Shown piece after piece: positions 37,352 to 46,034 of a stretch of 64,000 bases of DNA. The DNA lies in NCBI RefSeq assembly GCF_001544835.2, contig NZ_FCNX02000007.1, positions 124,001 through 188,000 of the forward strand. The letters run 5' to 3'. The DNA comes from Caballeronia fortuita. GTDB lineage: Bacteria > Pseudomonadota > Gammaproteobacteria > Burkholderiales > Burkholderiaceae. The notes beneath the pieces were generated by a model. That model saw only the letters and a program-made list of their open reading frames with translations. It was not told the DNA's origin and did not search any database. Every line of letters begins with the position of its first letter. Position 1 is the first letter of the stretch. The position numbers and the translations under genes are program-made.

Positions 37352-39711
37352 GAGCGCGCGCTCCTCACGGCATTCACCGCCTTCAGGATTTCTTCGGCCG
37401 TCGCGGGCGCGTTCAGCGGCGGATTGATCTTGTGATCGCCGACCGCCGACACCGCATCGCGGATCGCGAAAAACACCGAGAACGGCAGCAGCAACGGCGG
37501 CTCGCCCACGGCCTTCGAACGATGGATGCTGTCCTCCACGTTGCGATTCTTGAAGAGCTCGACGCGGAAACCGGCGGGCATGTCGTTGGTCGTCGGAATC
37601 TTGTAGGTCGACGGCGCGTGCGTCATCAGCTTGCCGTTGTCGTTCCACCAGAGCTCTTCCGTCGTGAGCCAGCCCATGCCCTGCACGAACGCGCCTTCGA
37701 CCTGCCCCTTGTCGAGCGCCGGATTCAGCGACGCACCCACGTCATGCAGCGCATCCGCGCGCAGCACGCGCATTTCGCCGGTCAGCGTGTCGATCACCAC
37801 TTCCGACACTGCCGCGCCATACGAGTAGTAGTAGAACGGACGGCCCTGCATCGTCGCCTGATCCCAATAGAGCTTGGGCGTCGCGTAGAACCCGTCGGAC
37901 CACAACTGCACGCGCGCGAGATAGGCCTTTTGCACGACCTCGCCGAACGGAATCGCATCGTCGCCGACGATCACGCGATCGCCCGCGAAACGGACTTGCG
38001 CCGGCGTCACCGTGCCACCGCCGAACTTCTCGGCCGCGAACTTCGCGAGCCGCTCGCGCAACTGGCGCGCGGCATCCTGCGCCGCCTTGCCGTTCAGATC
38101 GGTGCCGGTCGATGCCGCAGTCGCCGACGTATTCGCAACCTTGCTCGTATCGGTCGCCGTCACGCGCACGCGCTCGAAGTTCACGCCGAGTTCATGTGCA
38201 ACAACCTGCGCGACCTTCGTGTTCAAACCCTGACCCATCTCGGTGCCGCCGTGATTCACGAGCATCGAGCCATCGGTGTAGATGTGAACCAGCGCGCCCG
38301 CCTGATTGAAGTGCGTCACGTTGAACGCGATGCCGAACTTCACCGGCGTCAGCGCAAGGCCCTTCTTCAGGATCGCGTTGTTCGCGTTGAATTCGTCGAT
38401 GGCCGCGCGGCGCTTGCGATAGTCGCTCGTCTCCTCGAGTTCCGCGATCAGCTCATGGATGACGTTGTCCTCGACCGTCTGACCGTAAGGCGTCGTATTG
38501 TTCTCGCTCTTGCCGTAGAGATTCGCGCGGCGCACGTCGAGCGAATCGCGGCCGACCGAACGCGCGACGTTATCGAGAATGTATTCGATCGCGAACGCGC
38601 CCTGCGGCCCGCCGAAGCCGCGAAACGCGGTGTTCGACTGCGTGTTCGTCTTGCCGCAATAGCCTTCGATCTTCACGTCCGAGAGCCAGTACGCGTTGTC
38701 GAAGTGGCAAACGGCGCGCGTCATCACCGGACCCGACAAATCGGCGGAGAAGCCGCAGCGCGAGGTCATGTCGACGGAAACGCCTTCGATCTTGCCGTCG
38801 TCGTCGTAACCGACTTCGAAGTCGTAGATGAAGTCGTGGCGCTTGCCGGTGATCATCATGTCGTCGTCGCGGTCCGGGCGCAGCTTCACCGGGCACAGCA
38901 GCTTCCATGCGGCGAGCGCCGCGCAGCACGCGAAAATGCCCGACTGCGATTCCTTGCCGCCGAACCCTCCGCCCATGCGACGGCACTCGACCAGTACGTT
39001 ATGCGAATGCACGTTGAGCACGTGCGCGACGAGATGCTGCATTTCCGTCGGATGCTGCGTCGAGCAATAGACGTGCATGCCGTCGTCGTCCTTCGGCACG
39101 GCGTAGGCAATCTGACCTTCGAGATAGAACTGTTCCTGGCCGCCGAGCTTCATCGCGCCGCGCTCGTGGTGCGCGGCTTTCGTCATGCGGCCCTGCGCGT
39201 CGCCGCGCGAGAGCTTCAGCGGATTGAGCACGTACGATTCGGCACGACGCGCATCGGCCGGCGTAAGGATCGGCACGAGGTCTTCGAATTCGATGATCGC
39301 ACGGCGCGCAGCCAGACGCGCCGTATCGTGCGAGGTCGCGACGACGATGAACATCGGCTGGCCGACGAACTGCACGATGCCTTGCGCCAGCACCGGATCG
39401 TCGTGGATGATCGGGCCGCAGTCGTTGACGCCGGGAATGTCGTCGGCGGTGAACACGGCGACGACGCCCGGCGTCGCGCGCACGGCGTCGAAGTTCATCG
39501 ACACGATCTTCGCGTGCGCCTTCGGGCTCGTGCCGAGCGCGGCGTGCAGCGTGCCCGCGACGAGCGGGATGTCGTCTGTGTAGCTCGCGCGTCCGCTCAC
39601 GTGCAGGTGCGCCGATTCGTGCGGACGCGAGACGTGGACCTGCTTGAATGCATCGATTTCGTTCGCGAGCGATTGGGCGTCGGCGATGAATGCTTCTGCT
39701 TGTTGATTCAT
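37348..39711 (-). CDS. xdhB: Xanthine dehydrogenase, molybdopterin-binding subunit
   Basis: The large subunit (787 residues) oxidises hypoxanthine and xanthine to urate at the molybdenum centre. Visible motifs are RPHESAHLHVSGRASYTDD near 29-47, RRMGGGFGGKESQ (Mo-cofactor region), the FRGFGGPQG loop and the C-terminal KAVGEPPLLLPFSVFFAIRDA with the catalytic Glu. The ATG at 39711 is 17 bp after the xdhA stop. It is coupled to the short xdhC. Confidence 0.96.
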   Translation of the reverse strand: MNQQAEAFIADAQSLANEIDAFKQVHVSRPHESAHLHVSGRASYTDDIPLVAGTLHAALGTSPKAHAKIVSMNFDAVRATPGVVAVFTADDIPGVNDCGPIIHDDPVLAQGIVQFVGQPMFIVVATSHDTARLAARRAIIEFEDLVPILTPADARRAESYVLNPLKLSRGDAQGRMTKAAHHERGAMKLGGQEQFYLEGQIAYAVPKDDDGMHVYCSTQHPTEMQHLVAHVLNVHSHNVLVECRRMGGGFGGKESQSGIFACCAALAAWKLLCPVKLRPDRDDDMMITGKRHDFIYDFEVGYDDDGKIEGVSVDMTSRCGFSADLSGPVMTRAVCHFDNAYWLSDVKIEGYCGKTNTQSNTAFRGFGGPQGAFAIEYILDNVARSVGRDSLDVRRANLYGKSENNTTPYGQTVEDNVIHELIAELEETSDYRKRRAAIDEFNANNAILKKGLALTPVKFGIAFNVTHFNQAGALVHIYTDGSMLVNHGGTEMGQGLNTKVAQVVAHELGVNFERVRVTATDTSKVANTSATAASTGTDLNGKAAQDAARQLRERLAKFAAEKFGGGTVTPAQVRFAGDRVIVGDDAIPFGEVVQKAYLARVQLWSDGFYATPKLYWDQATMQGRPFYYYSYGAAVSEVVIDTLTGEMRVLRADALHDVGASLNPALDKGQVEGAFVQGMGWLTTEELWWNDNGKLMTHAPSTYKIPTTNDMPAGFRVELFKNRNVEDSIHRSKAVGEPPLLLPFSVFFAIRDAVSAVGDHKINPPLNAPATAEEILKAVNAVRSARS

Positions 39712-39728
39712 GTTCTTTTCTCCTTCGC

Positions 39729-41252
39729 TTACTTCGCTTCGACCAGTTCGATTGCGCGCACATCCAGTTTCGACTTGTCCAGCGGATCGTGCGGACGCGT
39801 CTCCAGCCAGAATCGATACAACAGACTCTTTGCCGTGTCGAGGCGATAGTCGCTGCTCGCGCGCATGTCGGTGAGCGGCTGATAGTCTTTCGAGAGCGCG
39901 ATCATCGCGGCTTGCGCGGTGGCTTCGTGCCAGAGCGCATCGTTGAGAACGGCTTCGGCGTGTTCGGCGCGCTTGGGCGTCGCGGCCATGCCCCCGTAGG
40001 CGAGACGCGGCTCGCGGATCGTGTCGCCGTCGGGGATGAAGCTGAACGCGGCGTACACGGCGGAAATATCGGAGTCGAAACGCTTGCTGAGCTTGTACGC
40101 GCGGAATTGCATCTTCGCGCGGCGGCCGCTGCGCGTCGGCACGCGGATCGCGGCGACGAACTCGTTCTCGCGCATATCCTTCTTCTGATACGCGATGTAC
40201 AGATTTTCGAGCGGCATCTCGCGCATGCCTTCGACGCTTTGCAGCACGACGCGCGCATTTAACGCGATAAGACCGGGCATCGAATCGCCGATGGGCGAGC
40301 CGTTCGCGACGTTGCCGCCGAGCGTGCCCGCATTGCGGATCGGCAGCGACGCGAAACGCAGGCGCGTCTCTTCGAGTTCGGGATACTGCTTCACGAGTTC
40401 GCTGTACGCGCGCTCGACCGACACGCCCGCGCCGATCTCGATCCAGTCGCCGGTCGTCTCGACATGCCTGAACGATTCGATCTGCCCGACATAGACGATG
40501 TCGCCGAGATCGCGCAATTGCTTCGTCACCCACAAGCCGACGTCCGTGCTGCCCGCGAGAATCCGCACGTTCGGATTCTTGTCCTTGATCGCGGCGAGCG
40601 CCTCGGTCGTGCGCGGCGCGTCGAACTGGCGGCCGGCGTGTTCGTAGTGGAAGGTGTCGTCGCGCTTCAGGCTGTCGAGCGTGCGCGCGAGCGCCGGCAC
40701 GTTGACGGGCGCGAGCGGCGCGTGATCGAACATCTGCTCGGCCGCGTCGATGATCGGCCGATACCCCGTGCAGCGGCACAGATTGCCCGTGAGGGCATCG
40801 CTGATTTCCTGACGCGACGGCTTCGTCTTCTCGCACGCGCCCGCGCAGCCCGTCGTCGCATGACCGTGCTTTTCGTAAAGCGCGAACATCGACATGGCGA
40901 AACCCGGCGTGCAGAAGCCGCACTGCGAACCGTGGCAATCGACGAGCGCCTGTTGCACCGGATGCAGCGTGCCGTCGGGTTGGCGCAAGTCTTCGACGGT
41001 AAAGAGCGCGCGGCCATCGAGCGTCGGCAGGAACTGCACGCACGCGTTGACGGCTTTGAACGCGACGCCGCCCGCGCCGTCCGGCTCGCCGATGACGACC
41101 GTGCACGCGCCGCAGTCGCCTTCCGCGCAGCCTTCCTTGGTGCCGGTGCAGCGTGCATCTTCGCGCAGGTATTGGAGTACGGTGCGCGTCGTCGACGCGC
41201 CGCTCACTTCCTGAATCGCGTTGCGGTGATAGAAGCGGATCGGCTGGGTCAT
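39729..41252 (-). CDS. xdhA: Xanthine dehydrogenase, 2Fe-2S and FAD subunit
   Basis: The small subunit (507 residues) passes electrons to NAD+. Plant-type 2Fe-2S cluster I is at about 42-50 (GCAEGDCGACT), cluster II at CGFCTPG and CRCTGYRP, and the FAD-binding domain from about 190 (VRILAGSTDVGLW, SLPIRNAGTLGGN). The start is ATG 41252. It heads the xdhABC operon, transcribed away from a divergent MFS gene, which may share control or take up purines. Confidence 0.96.
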   Translation of the reverse strand: MTQPIRFYHRNAIQEVSGASTTRTVLQYLREDARCTGTKEGCAEGDCGACTVVIGEPDGAGGVAFKAVNACVQFLPTLDGRALFTVEDLRQPDGTLHPVQQALVDCHGSQCGFCTPGFAMSMFALYEKHGHATTGCAGACEKTKPSRQEISDALTGNLCRCTGYRPIIDAAEQMFDHAPLAPVNVPALARTLDSLKRDDTFHYEHAGRQFDAPRTTEALAAIKDKNPNVRILAGSTDVGLWVTKQLRDLGDIVYVGQIESFRHVETTGDWIEIGAGVSVERAYSELVKQYPELEETRLRFASLPIRNAGTLGGNVANGSPIGDSMPGLIALNARVVLQSVEGMREMPLENLYIAYQKKDMRENEFVAAIRVPTRSGRRAKMQFRAYKLSKRFDSDISAVYAAFSFIPDGDTIREPRLAYGGMAATPKRAEHAEAVLNDALWHEATAQAAMIALSKDYQPLTDMRASSDYRLDTAKSLLYRFWLETRPHDPLDKSKLDVRAIELVEAK

Positions 41253-41583
41253 TGTTCGGGGCTCTTCGATGCTTTTCGCTGGTTGCGCGGGATGCGCAGC
41301 CGGTGGCATTCGCGACTTTGGGACTTTTTCGGATTAGTCCTGTCGCTTCGATGGTTCAAAAGCTATCACCGCCAAAATCCATAACCCATAGGCGGCATTG
41401 CATGAACGACATACTCTTCGTCCGATATGAGCCGCAAGCGTTATCCGGCAAGGCTTTCAGCGACACCGTCCGAGCGTCGCGGCAGCCGTTTTGTCCTAGC
41501 TGGTTACAAAACGAGTGCGACGCTGCGCCGCAACATATGGGAGAATCACGTCTTCGCGCCGAATTCAACCCCGCAATTTCCCT
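41253..41583. promoter_or_regulatory. Divergent intergenic region between xdhA and MFS gene
   Basis: This 331-bp noncoding region must hold the xdhABC promoter and that of the rightward MFS gene. An AT-richer core lies at about 41340-41440. I could not define -35/-10 pairs with confidence. No strong dyad or small gene is visible. Confidence 0.4.
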
Positions 41584-42798
41584 ATGTCCACCGACTCCCG
41601 CGCCCAGCCCCAGAGCGATTTCGCAGTCACGCTGCGGATTTTGCCCGTCGTGCTGTACACGTTCCTTTGCTATCTGACGATTGGCATTCCCCTCGCGGTG
41701 CTGCCGGGCTTCGTGCATACGGACTTGGGCTACGGCTCGGTCATGGCGGGCGCGGCGATCAGCGTCCAATATTTCGCGACGCTGATGTCGCGACCGCTCG
41801 CAGGCCGCACCGCCGACACGCTCGGCCCCAAGAAGACCGTGCTGTACGGTCTCGCGGCGTGCGCGGCGAGCGGCGTGCTGCTGCTCGGCTCGGCACTCGC
41901 CGCGCAATGGCACGTGGTGAGTCTCGTGCTGCTCGTGGTCGCGCGGCTCGTGCTCGGCTTCGGCGAGAGTTGGGTCGGCACGGGATCGATCACGTGGGGC
42001 ATCGGGCGCGTTGGCGTGACCAACAACGCGAAGGTGATTTCGTGGAACGGCATCGCCACGTATGGCGCGCTCGCGATCGGCGCGCCGCTCGGCGTGGCGA
42101 TCGATCATTCGATCGGTTTCGCGTCGCTCGGGCTCATCGTGATCGCGCTCGGCGGATTCGGCTACTGGCTCGCGACGCGCATGGCGAGCGTGCCCATCGT
42201 GCACGGCGAGCGCATGTCGTACCGGAGCGTGTTCTTCCGCGTGCTGCCGCATGGTTTGGGACTCGCGCTCGGATCGGCGGGATTCGGCTCCATCGCGACG
42301 TTCATCACGCTCTACTACGCGGCGCACAACTGGCCGAACGCTGCGCTTTCGCTGACCGTGTTCGGCACGATGTTCATCGGCGCGCGGCTTCTGTTCGCCA
42401 ACACGATCAAGGCGTATGGCGGGTTCCGGGTGGCGATCGTGTCGTTTGCTTTCGAGTGCGCGGGCCTCGTGATGCTGTGGCTCGCCGCCGAGCCGACCTT
42501 CGCGCTCGCGGGCGCGGCGCTGACGGGCTTCGGGTTCGCGCTGGTGTTTCCGGCGCTGGGCGTCGAGGCCGTCGGACTCGTGCCGCCGGCCAGCCGGGGC
42601 GCGGCTTTGTCCGCGTATTCGGTGTTTCTCGATTTGTCGCTCGGGTTGACCGGGCCGCTTGCGGGGTATGTCGCGGGTGAACTCGGGTACGGGTCGGTGT
42701 TTCTCTTCGCCGCGCTGGCGGCCGCTGCGGCAGTGGCGTTGTCGGTGGCGCTCTATATGCGCGGCGGGCGTGGGGTGGGTGGGGCGGCGACGGCCTGA
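41584..42798 (+). CDS. MFS transporter (YhhS/YfcJ-like)
   Basis: A 404-residue, 12-helix major facilitator protein: [28 protein letters not shown] (TM1), [20 protein letters not shown] (the loop 2-3 signature) and [20 protein letters not shown] (the TM5 region seen in YhhS/YfcJ). Substrate unknown; arabinose or drug export has been proposed for relatives. ATG 41584 has no clear ribosome site; an in-frame GTG at 41515 is possible. Divergent from xdhA. Confidence 0.85.
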   Translation: MSTDSRAQPQSDFAVTLRILPVVLYTFLCYLTIGIPLAVLPGFVHTDLGYGSVMAGAAISVQYFATLMSRPLAGRTADTLGPKKTVLYGLAACAASGVLLLGSALAAQWHVVSLVLLVVARLVLGFGESWVGTGSITWGIGRVGVTNNAKVISWNGIATYGALAIGAPLGVAIDHSIGFASLGLIVIALGGFGYWLATRMASVPIVHGERMSYRSVFFRVLPHGLGLALGSAGFGSIATFITLYYAAHNWPNAALSLTVFGTMFIGARLLFANTIKAYGGFRVAIVSFAFECAGLVMLWLAAEPTFALAGAALTGFGFALVFPALGVEAVGLVPPASRGAALSAYSVFLDLSLGLTGPLAGYVAGELGYGSVFLFAALAAAAAVALSVALYMRGGRGVGGAATA

Positions 42799-43189
42799 GT
42801 TCATCGCTTGCGTAGCGTTCGCGTCGCGTCGGGCGCGTTTCGCCGGATCCCGTTTTCTTGGTGGTCCATTAGCGTTGCCCCTGTGCGGGGCGGCACCTAC
42901 TTTCTTTGCTGCTGCAAAGAAAGTAGGCAAAGAAAGCAGCTTCTGTCACGCCCGCGGTCATACGCACGTTGGGTAGTTTTCTCGTCCACGGTGGCACTCG
43001 CCTAAATGTCGCCCTCAAAGGGCCACAGGGCTTGGATCGCGCACGGTCCGCCACTTCGCGCCGCTCGACGGACCGGTTCAGCACCAGATAGCTCCAGCCC
43101 GCTGCGCGGCCGTTGGGTCAATCAGGGCTGCGTGTGCTTCTCTACTAACGTCTCCATCTCGCTGCTCTGTTCGGCCGGCCGGCTGACGT
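42799..43189. repeat. Intergenic region with a long hairpin repeat, likely dispersed element
   Basis: The core is a perfect inverted repeat, CCTACTTTCTTTGC (42896-42909), loop TGCT, GCAAAGAAAGTAGG (42914-42927), followed by another CAAAGAAAG. The flanks (about 42860-43100), including the GCCCCTGTGCGGGGC dyad just before it, match in my memory a sequence repeated between genes in Burkholderia and Paraburkholderia. Only one copy is in this window, so the repeat status is recall and not shown here. No credible gene is present. Confidence 0.6.
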
Positions 43190-43480
43190 CATCGTTCACT
43201 TCAAGTGCAAGTGACGATGTCACGCGCCCGCGTGGATATTTTCCGCCACACAATAGGTCGCGATAGGTCACGAGAACCTCGCCGCGCTGCACGTAGTAGA
43301 TGCGATATCCCCGCCCGTGGTCGATGCGCAACGCGATAAGCAAACGTCCGGCCGAATTCGTACCGCCGGGATTTCCCATTGAAGCCGATCAATTCGAACC
43401 TGGATACGGCGCTTCGCAATCCGGTCTTTCAGCGAGGCTAACCAGTCGTCGAAAAGCTCGGTCGTGCGAACGTTCGACAT
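43190..43480 (-). pseudogene. Decayed RelE/HigB-type toxin gene (addiction-module killer protein)
   Basis: Read leftward from ATG 43480, frame 1 gives VRTTELFDDWLASLKDRIAKRR and VRIDRL, the usual N-terminus of small killer proteins. The match then moves to a second frame (MGNPGG, then IDHGRGYRIYYVQRGEV and LLCGGK) and later to a third (STRARDIV) before a stop. At least two frameshifts and a near-duplicated 10-bp segment (ATAGGTCGCG/ATAGGTCACG, about 43254-43273) have broken it. I see no antitoxin gene on either side. Boundaries are approximate. Confidence 0.68.
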
Positions 43481-43648
43481 CCAACGTCGTAATCCGTGGA
43501 TCACATCGTGTAAGCTGCGGTCCACACAGCGAGGTATCGCCAGGCGCGTCTTGCGGCCTTGCAAAGCTCACCGCGATAAGGAAGAGGATGTCCCTTCGTC
43601 TTCGAGGTTTGTCTTAAAATCCCCGCTTGGCCCATTAGCGTCCGCTTT
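43481..43648. promoter_or_regulatory. Upstream region of the GntR-family gene
   Basis: About 170 bp between the decayed toxin gene and the GntR gene. A TTAAAAT sequence at 43614-43620 is a possible -10, about 30 bp before the ATG, but no good -35 precedes it. No other feature is visible. Confidence 0.35.
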
Positions 43649-44395
43649 ATGAACCCGACCTCGGAAGACCGTTGGCGCGACTTGCGCCCGGACCCGGACA
43701 GCGACACTCCGCTCTATCTTCAACTCGCCCGCAAGCTCGCCAACGCCATCCACGACAATCGCTGGAACGCAGGCGAAGCGCTGCCCTCCGAGCGCGTGTT
43801 GTCCGAGGCGCTCGGCGTCTCGCGGATCACCTCGAGAAAGGCAATCGCGCTGCTCGTCGAGCAAGGGCTGATCCGCCGCGAACAAGGCGCGGGCAGCTTC
43901 ATCACGCCGCGCTACGAAGACCCGCTCTCGCGTCTGTCGAGCTTCTCGGAAATGCTCAGGCGCCGCGGCTTCAAGCCGAGCTCCCGATGGCTCTCGCGCA
44001 CCATCGAGCCGGCCAACCGCGAGGAAGTCATCCAGCTCGGCCTCTCGCCCGCCGCCGCCGTCACGCGCCTCAAGCGTCTGCGTCTCGCCGACGACATCGT
44101 CATGGCCGTCGAAAACTCCACCTTCCCCGCATCGTGCATCCCCGATCCGCAGACCATCGGCGATTCGCTTTACAGCTATCTCGATGCGCGCGGGCTTTCC
44201 ATCGTGCGCGCGCTCCAGCATTTCCGCGCGGTGAACGCGAGCCCGGAGATTGCTGGGCAGATGGGCATCGCGCCGCACGACGCGCTGCTGCTCATCACGC
44301 GCGTCGGCTATACGGCCGATCAGCGCGCGATCGAACTCACCGATACCTACTGCCGCAACGACTACTACGACTTCGTCGCCGAACTGCGCAAATGA
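43649..44395 (+). CDS. GntR-family regulator (HutC/UTRA subgroup)
   Basis: A 248-residue regulator. The winged HTH is at about 20-90 (PLYLQLARKLANAIHDNRWNAGEALPSERVLSEALGVSRITSRKAI, then GLIRREQGAGSFI) and the UTRA ligand-binding domain at about 105-240. The HTH and the linker DPLSRLSSFSEMLRRRG resemble NagR/DasR, which bind amino-sugar phosphates. No nag genes follow. Instead the stop codon overlaps the start of an efflux pump gene, suggesting that this regulator controls that pump. Confidence 0.88.
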   Translation: MNPTSEDRWRDLRPDPDSDTPLYLQLARKLANAIHDNRWNAGEALPSERVLSEALGVSRITSRKAIALLVEQGLIRREQGAGSFITPRYEDPLSRLSSFSEMLRRRGFKPSSRWLSRTIEPANREEVIQLGLSPAAAVTRLKRLRLADDIVMAVENSTFPASCIPDPQTIGDSLYSYLDARGLSIVRALQHFRAVNASPEIAGQMGIAPHDALLLITRVGYTADQRAIELTDTYCRNDYYDFVAELRK

Positions 44396-45825
44396 CCGAC
44401 TCGACCGCCGCTGCACCGTCCGACCGCGCATTGAGCATCATGCTGTGGCTCGTCGCCACGGGCTTCTTCATGCAGACGCTCGACTCGACGATCGTCAACA
44501 CCGCGCTTCCCGCGATGGCTCGAAGTCTCGGGGAAGCGCCGCTGCGCATGCAGGGCGTCGTCATCGCCTACTCGCTCACGATGGCGATGATGATTCCCGT
44601 GTCCGGCTGGCTCGCCGACAAGCTCGGCACCAGGCGCGTGTTCTTCAGCGCGATCCTCGTGTTCACCATCGGCTCGCTGCTCTGCGCGAACGCGCAATCG
44701 CTGACGGCGCTCGTCGCGTATCGCGTCGTTCAGGGCGTCGGCGGCGCGATGCTGCTGCCCGTCGGACGCCTCGCCGTGCTGCGCGTCTTTCCGGCGGAGC
44801 GCTATCTTTCCGCGCTCGCGTTCGTCGCGATTCCGGGGCTGATCGGCCCGCTCATCGGCCCGACGCTCGGCGGCTGGCTCGTGCAGATCGCATCGTGGCA
44901 CTGGATCTTTCTGATCAACGTCCCGGTTGGCCTGATCGGCTGCATCGCGACGAACATGTACATGCCCGACAGCCGCAATCCCGCGACCGCGCGCTTCGAT
45001 CTCGCGGGCTATCTGCTGCTCGCGATCGGCATGGTCGCGCTCACCATTTCCCTCGACGGCCTCGCCGATCTCGGCCTCGCGCACGCGATCGTCATCGTGC
45101 TGCTCGTGCTCTCGTTCGGCTGCTTCGTCGCCTACGGCCTGCACGCGACGCGCGCCGCCCAGCCGATATTCTCGCTCGATCTCTTCAAGATCCACACGTT
45201 CAGCGTCGGCCTGCTCGGCAATCTGTTCGCGCGCATCGGCAGCGGCGCGATGCCTTATCTGATACCGCTCCTGCTGCAAGTCAGTCTCGGCTACACGCCG
45301 TTTCAGGCCGGCATGATGATGCTGCCGGTCGCGGCGGCGGGCATGGCCTCCAAACGCGTCGTCACGCGGCTCATCGAAAAGCATGGTTATCGGCGCGTGC
45401 TGGTCGTGAACACGGTGGTCGTCGGGCTGATGATGGCGAGCTTCGCGCTCGTCAGCGCGCATCAGCCGCTCTGGCTGCGGCTCGTGCAGCTCGCGATCTT
45501 CGGCGCCTTCAACTCGATGCAGTTCACCGCGATGAACACGCTCACGCTGAAAGACCTCGGCACCGGCGGCGCGAGCAGCGGCAACAGCCTCTTCTCACTC
45601 GTGCAGATGCTGTCGATGAGTCTCGGGGTGACCGTCGCAGGCGCGATTCTGTCGACGTTCACGGGACTTCTGCCGCAGGTCACGGAGACGAATTCGCTGC
45701 CCGCCTTCCACGCGACGTTTCTGTGCGTCGGCATCATCACGGCGGCGACGGCGTGGATCTTCGGCCAGCTCGCGCCCGAAGTGCGCGCGGCCCATAGAAA
45801 GCCCGATCCGTCCGAATCGAACTGA
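44392..45825 (+). CDS. mdtD: DHA2-family MFS multidrug transporter (MdtD-like)
   Basis: A 477-residue drug:H+ antiporter with about 14 helices: FMQTLDSTIVNTALPAMARSLG (TM1, motif D1), GWLADKLGTRRVF (motif A), RVVQGVGGAMLLPVGRL (motif B) and PGLIGPLIGPTLGGWL (motif C). Order and spacing fit MdtD/EmrB-like exporters. ATG 44392 overlaps the GntR stop by 4 bp, so the two are translationally coupled. No membrane-fusion partner gene is adjacent. The natural substrate is unknown. Confidence 0.88.
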   Translation: MTDSTAAAPSDRALSIMLWLVATGFFMQTLDSTIVNTALPAMARSLGEAPLRMQGVVIAYSLTMAMMIPVSGWLADKLGTRRVFFSAILVFTIGSLLCANAQSLTALVAYRVVQGVGGAMLLPVGRLAVLRVFPAERYLSALAFVAIPGLIGPLIGPTLGGWLVQIASWHWIFLINVPVGLIGCIATNMYMPDSRNPATARFDLAGYLLLAIGMVALTISLDGLADLGLAHAIVIVLLVLSFGCFVAYGLHATRAAQPIFSLDLFKIHTFSVGLLGNLFARIGSGAMPYLIPLLLQVSLGYTPFQAGMMMLPVAAAGMASKRVVTRLIEKHGYRRVLVVNTVVVGLMMASFALVSAHQPLWLRLVQLAIFGAFNSMQFTAMNTLTLKDLGTGGASSGNSLFSLVQMLSMSLGVTVAGAILSTFTGLLPQVTETNSLPAFHATFLCVGIITAATAWIFGQLAPEVRAAHRKPDPSESN

Positions 45826-46034
45826 AGCAAACGAACGCGCGCGCACCGCGCCGGTGCCCGCGCGCACGATCGCGCGGCGTGCGCTCCCGCGTCTGCGGCA
45901 CGCGTCGCCCAATCCGCACACGAATGCGCGCCGAATCCGCTTGGATATTGAATTCGCACGCTTTTTGCTCGAACCGACAGGTGCCGATCCGGTAAACTGT
46001 CTCGATAAAGTTATTCGCCTGGCGCCCCGACACC

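Noticed and set aside
46003..46034. FliA-like promoter (TAAAGTTA) before the EAL gene
   Set aside because: The -10 half matches poorly and would place the start site after the ATG.
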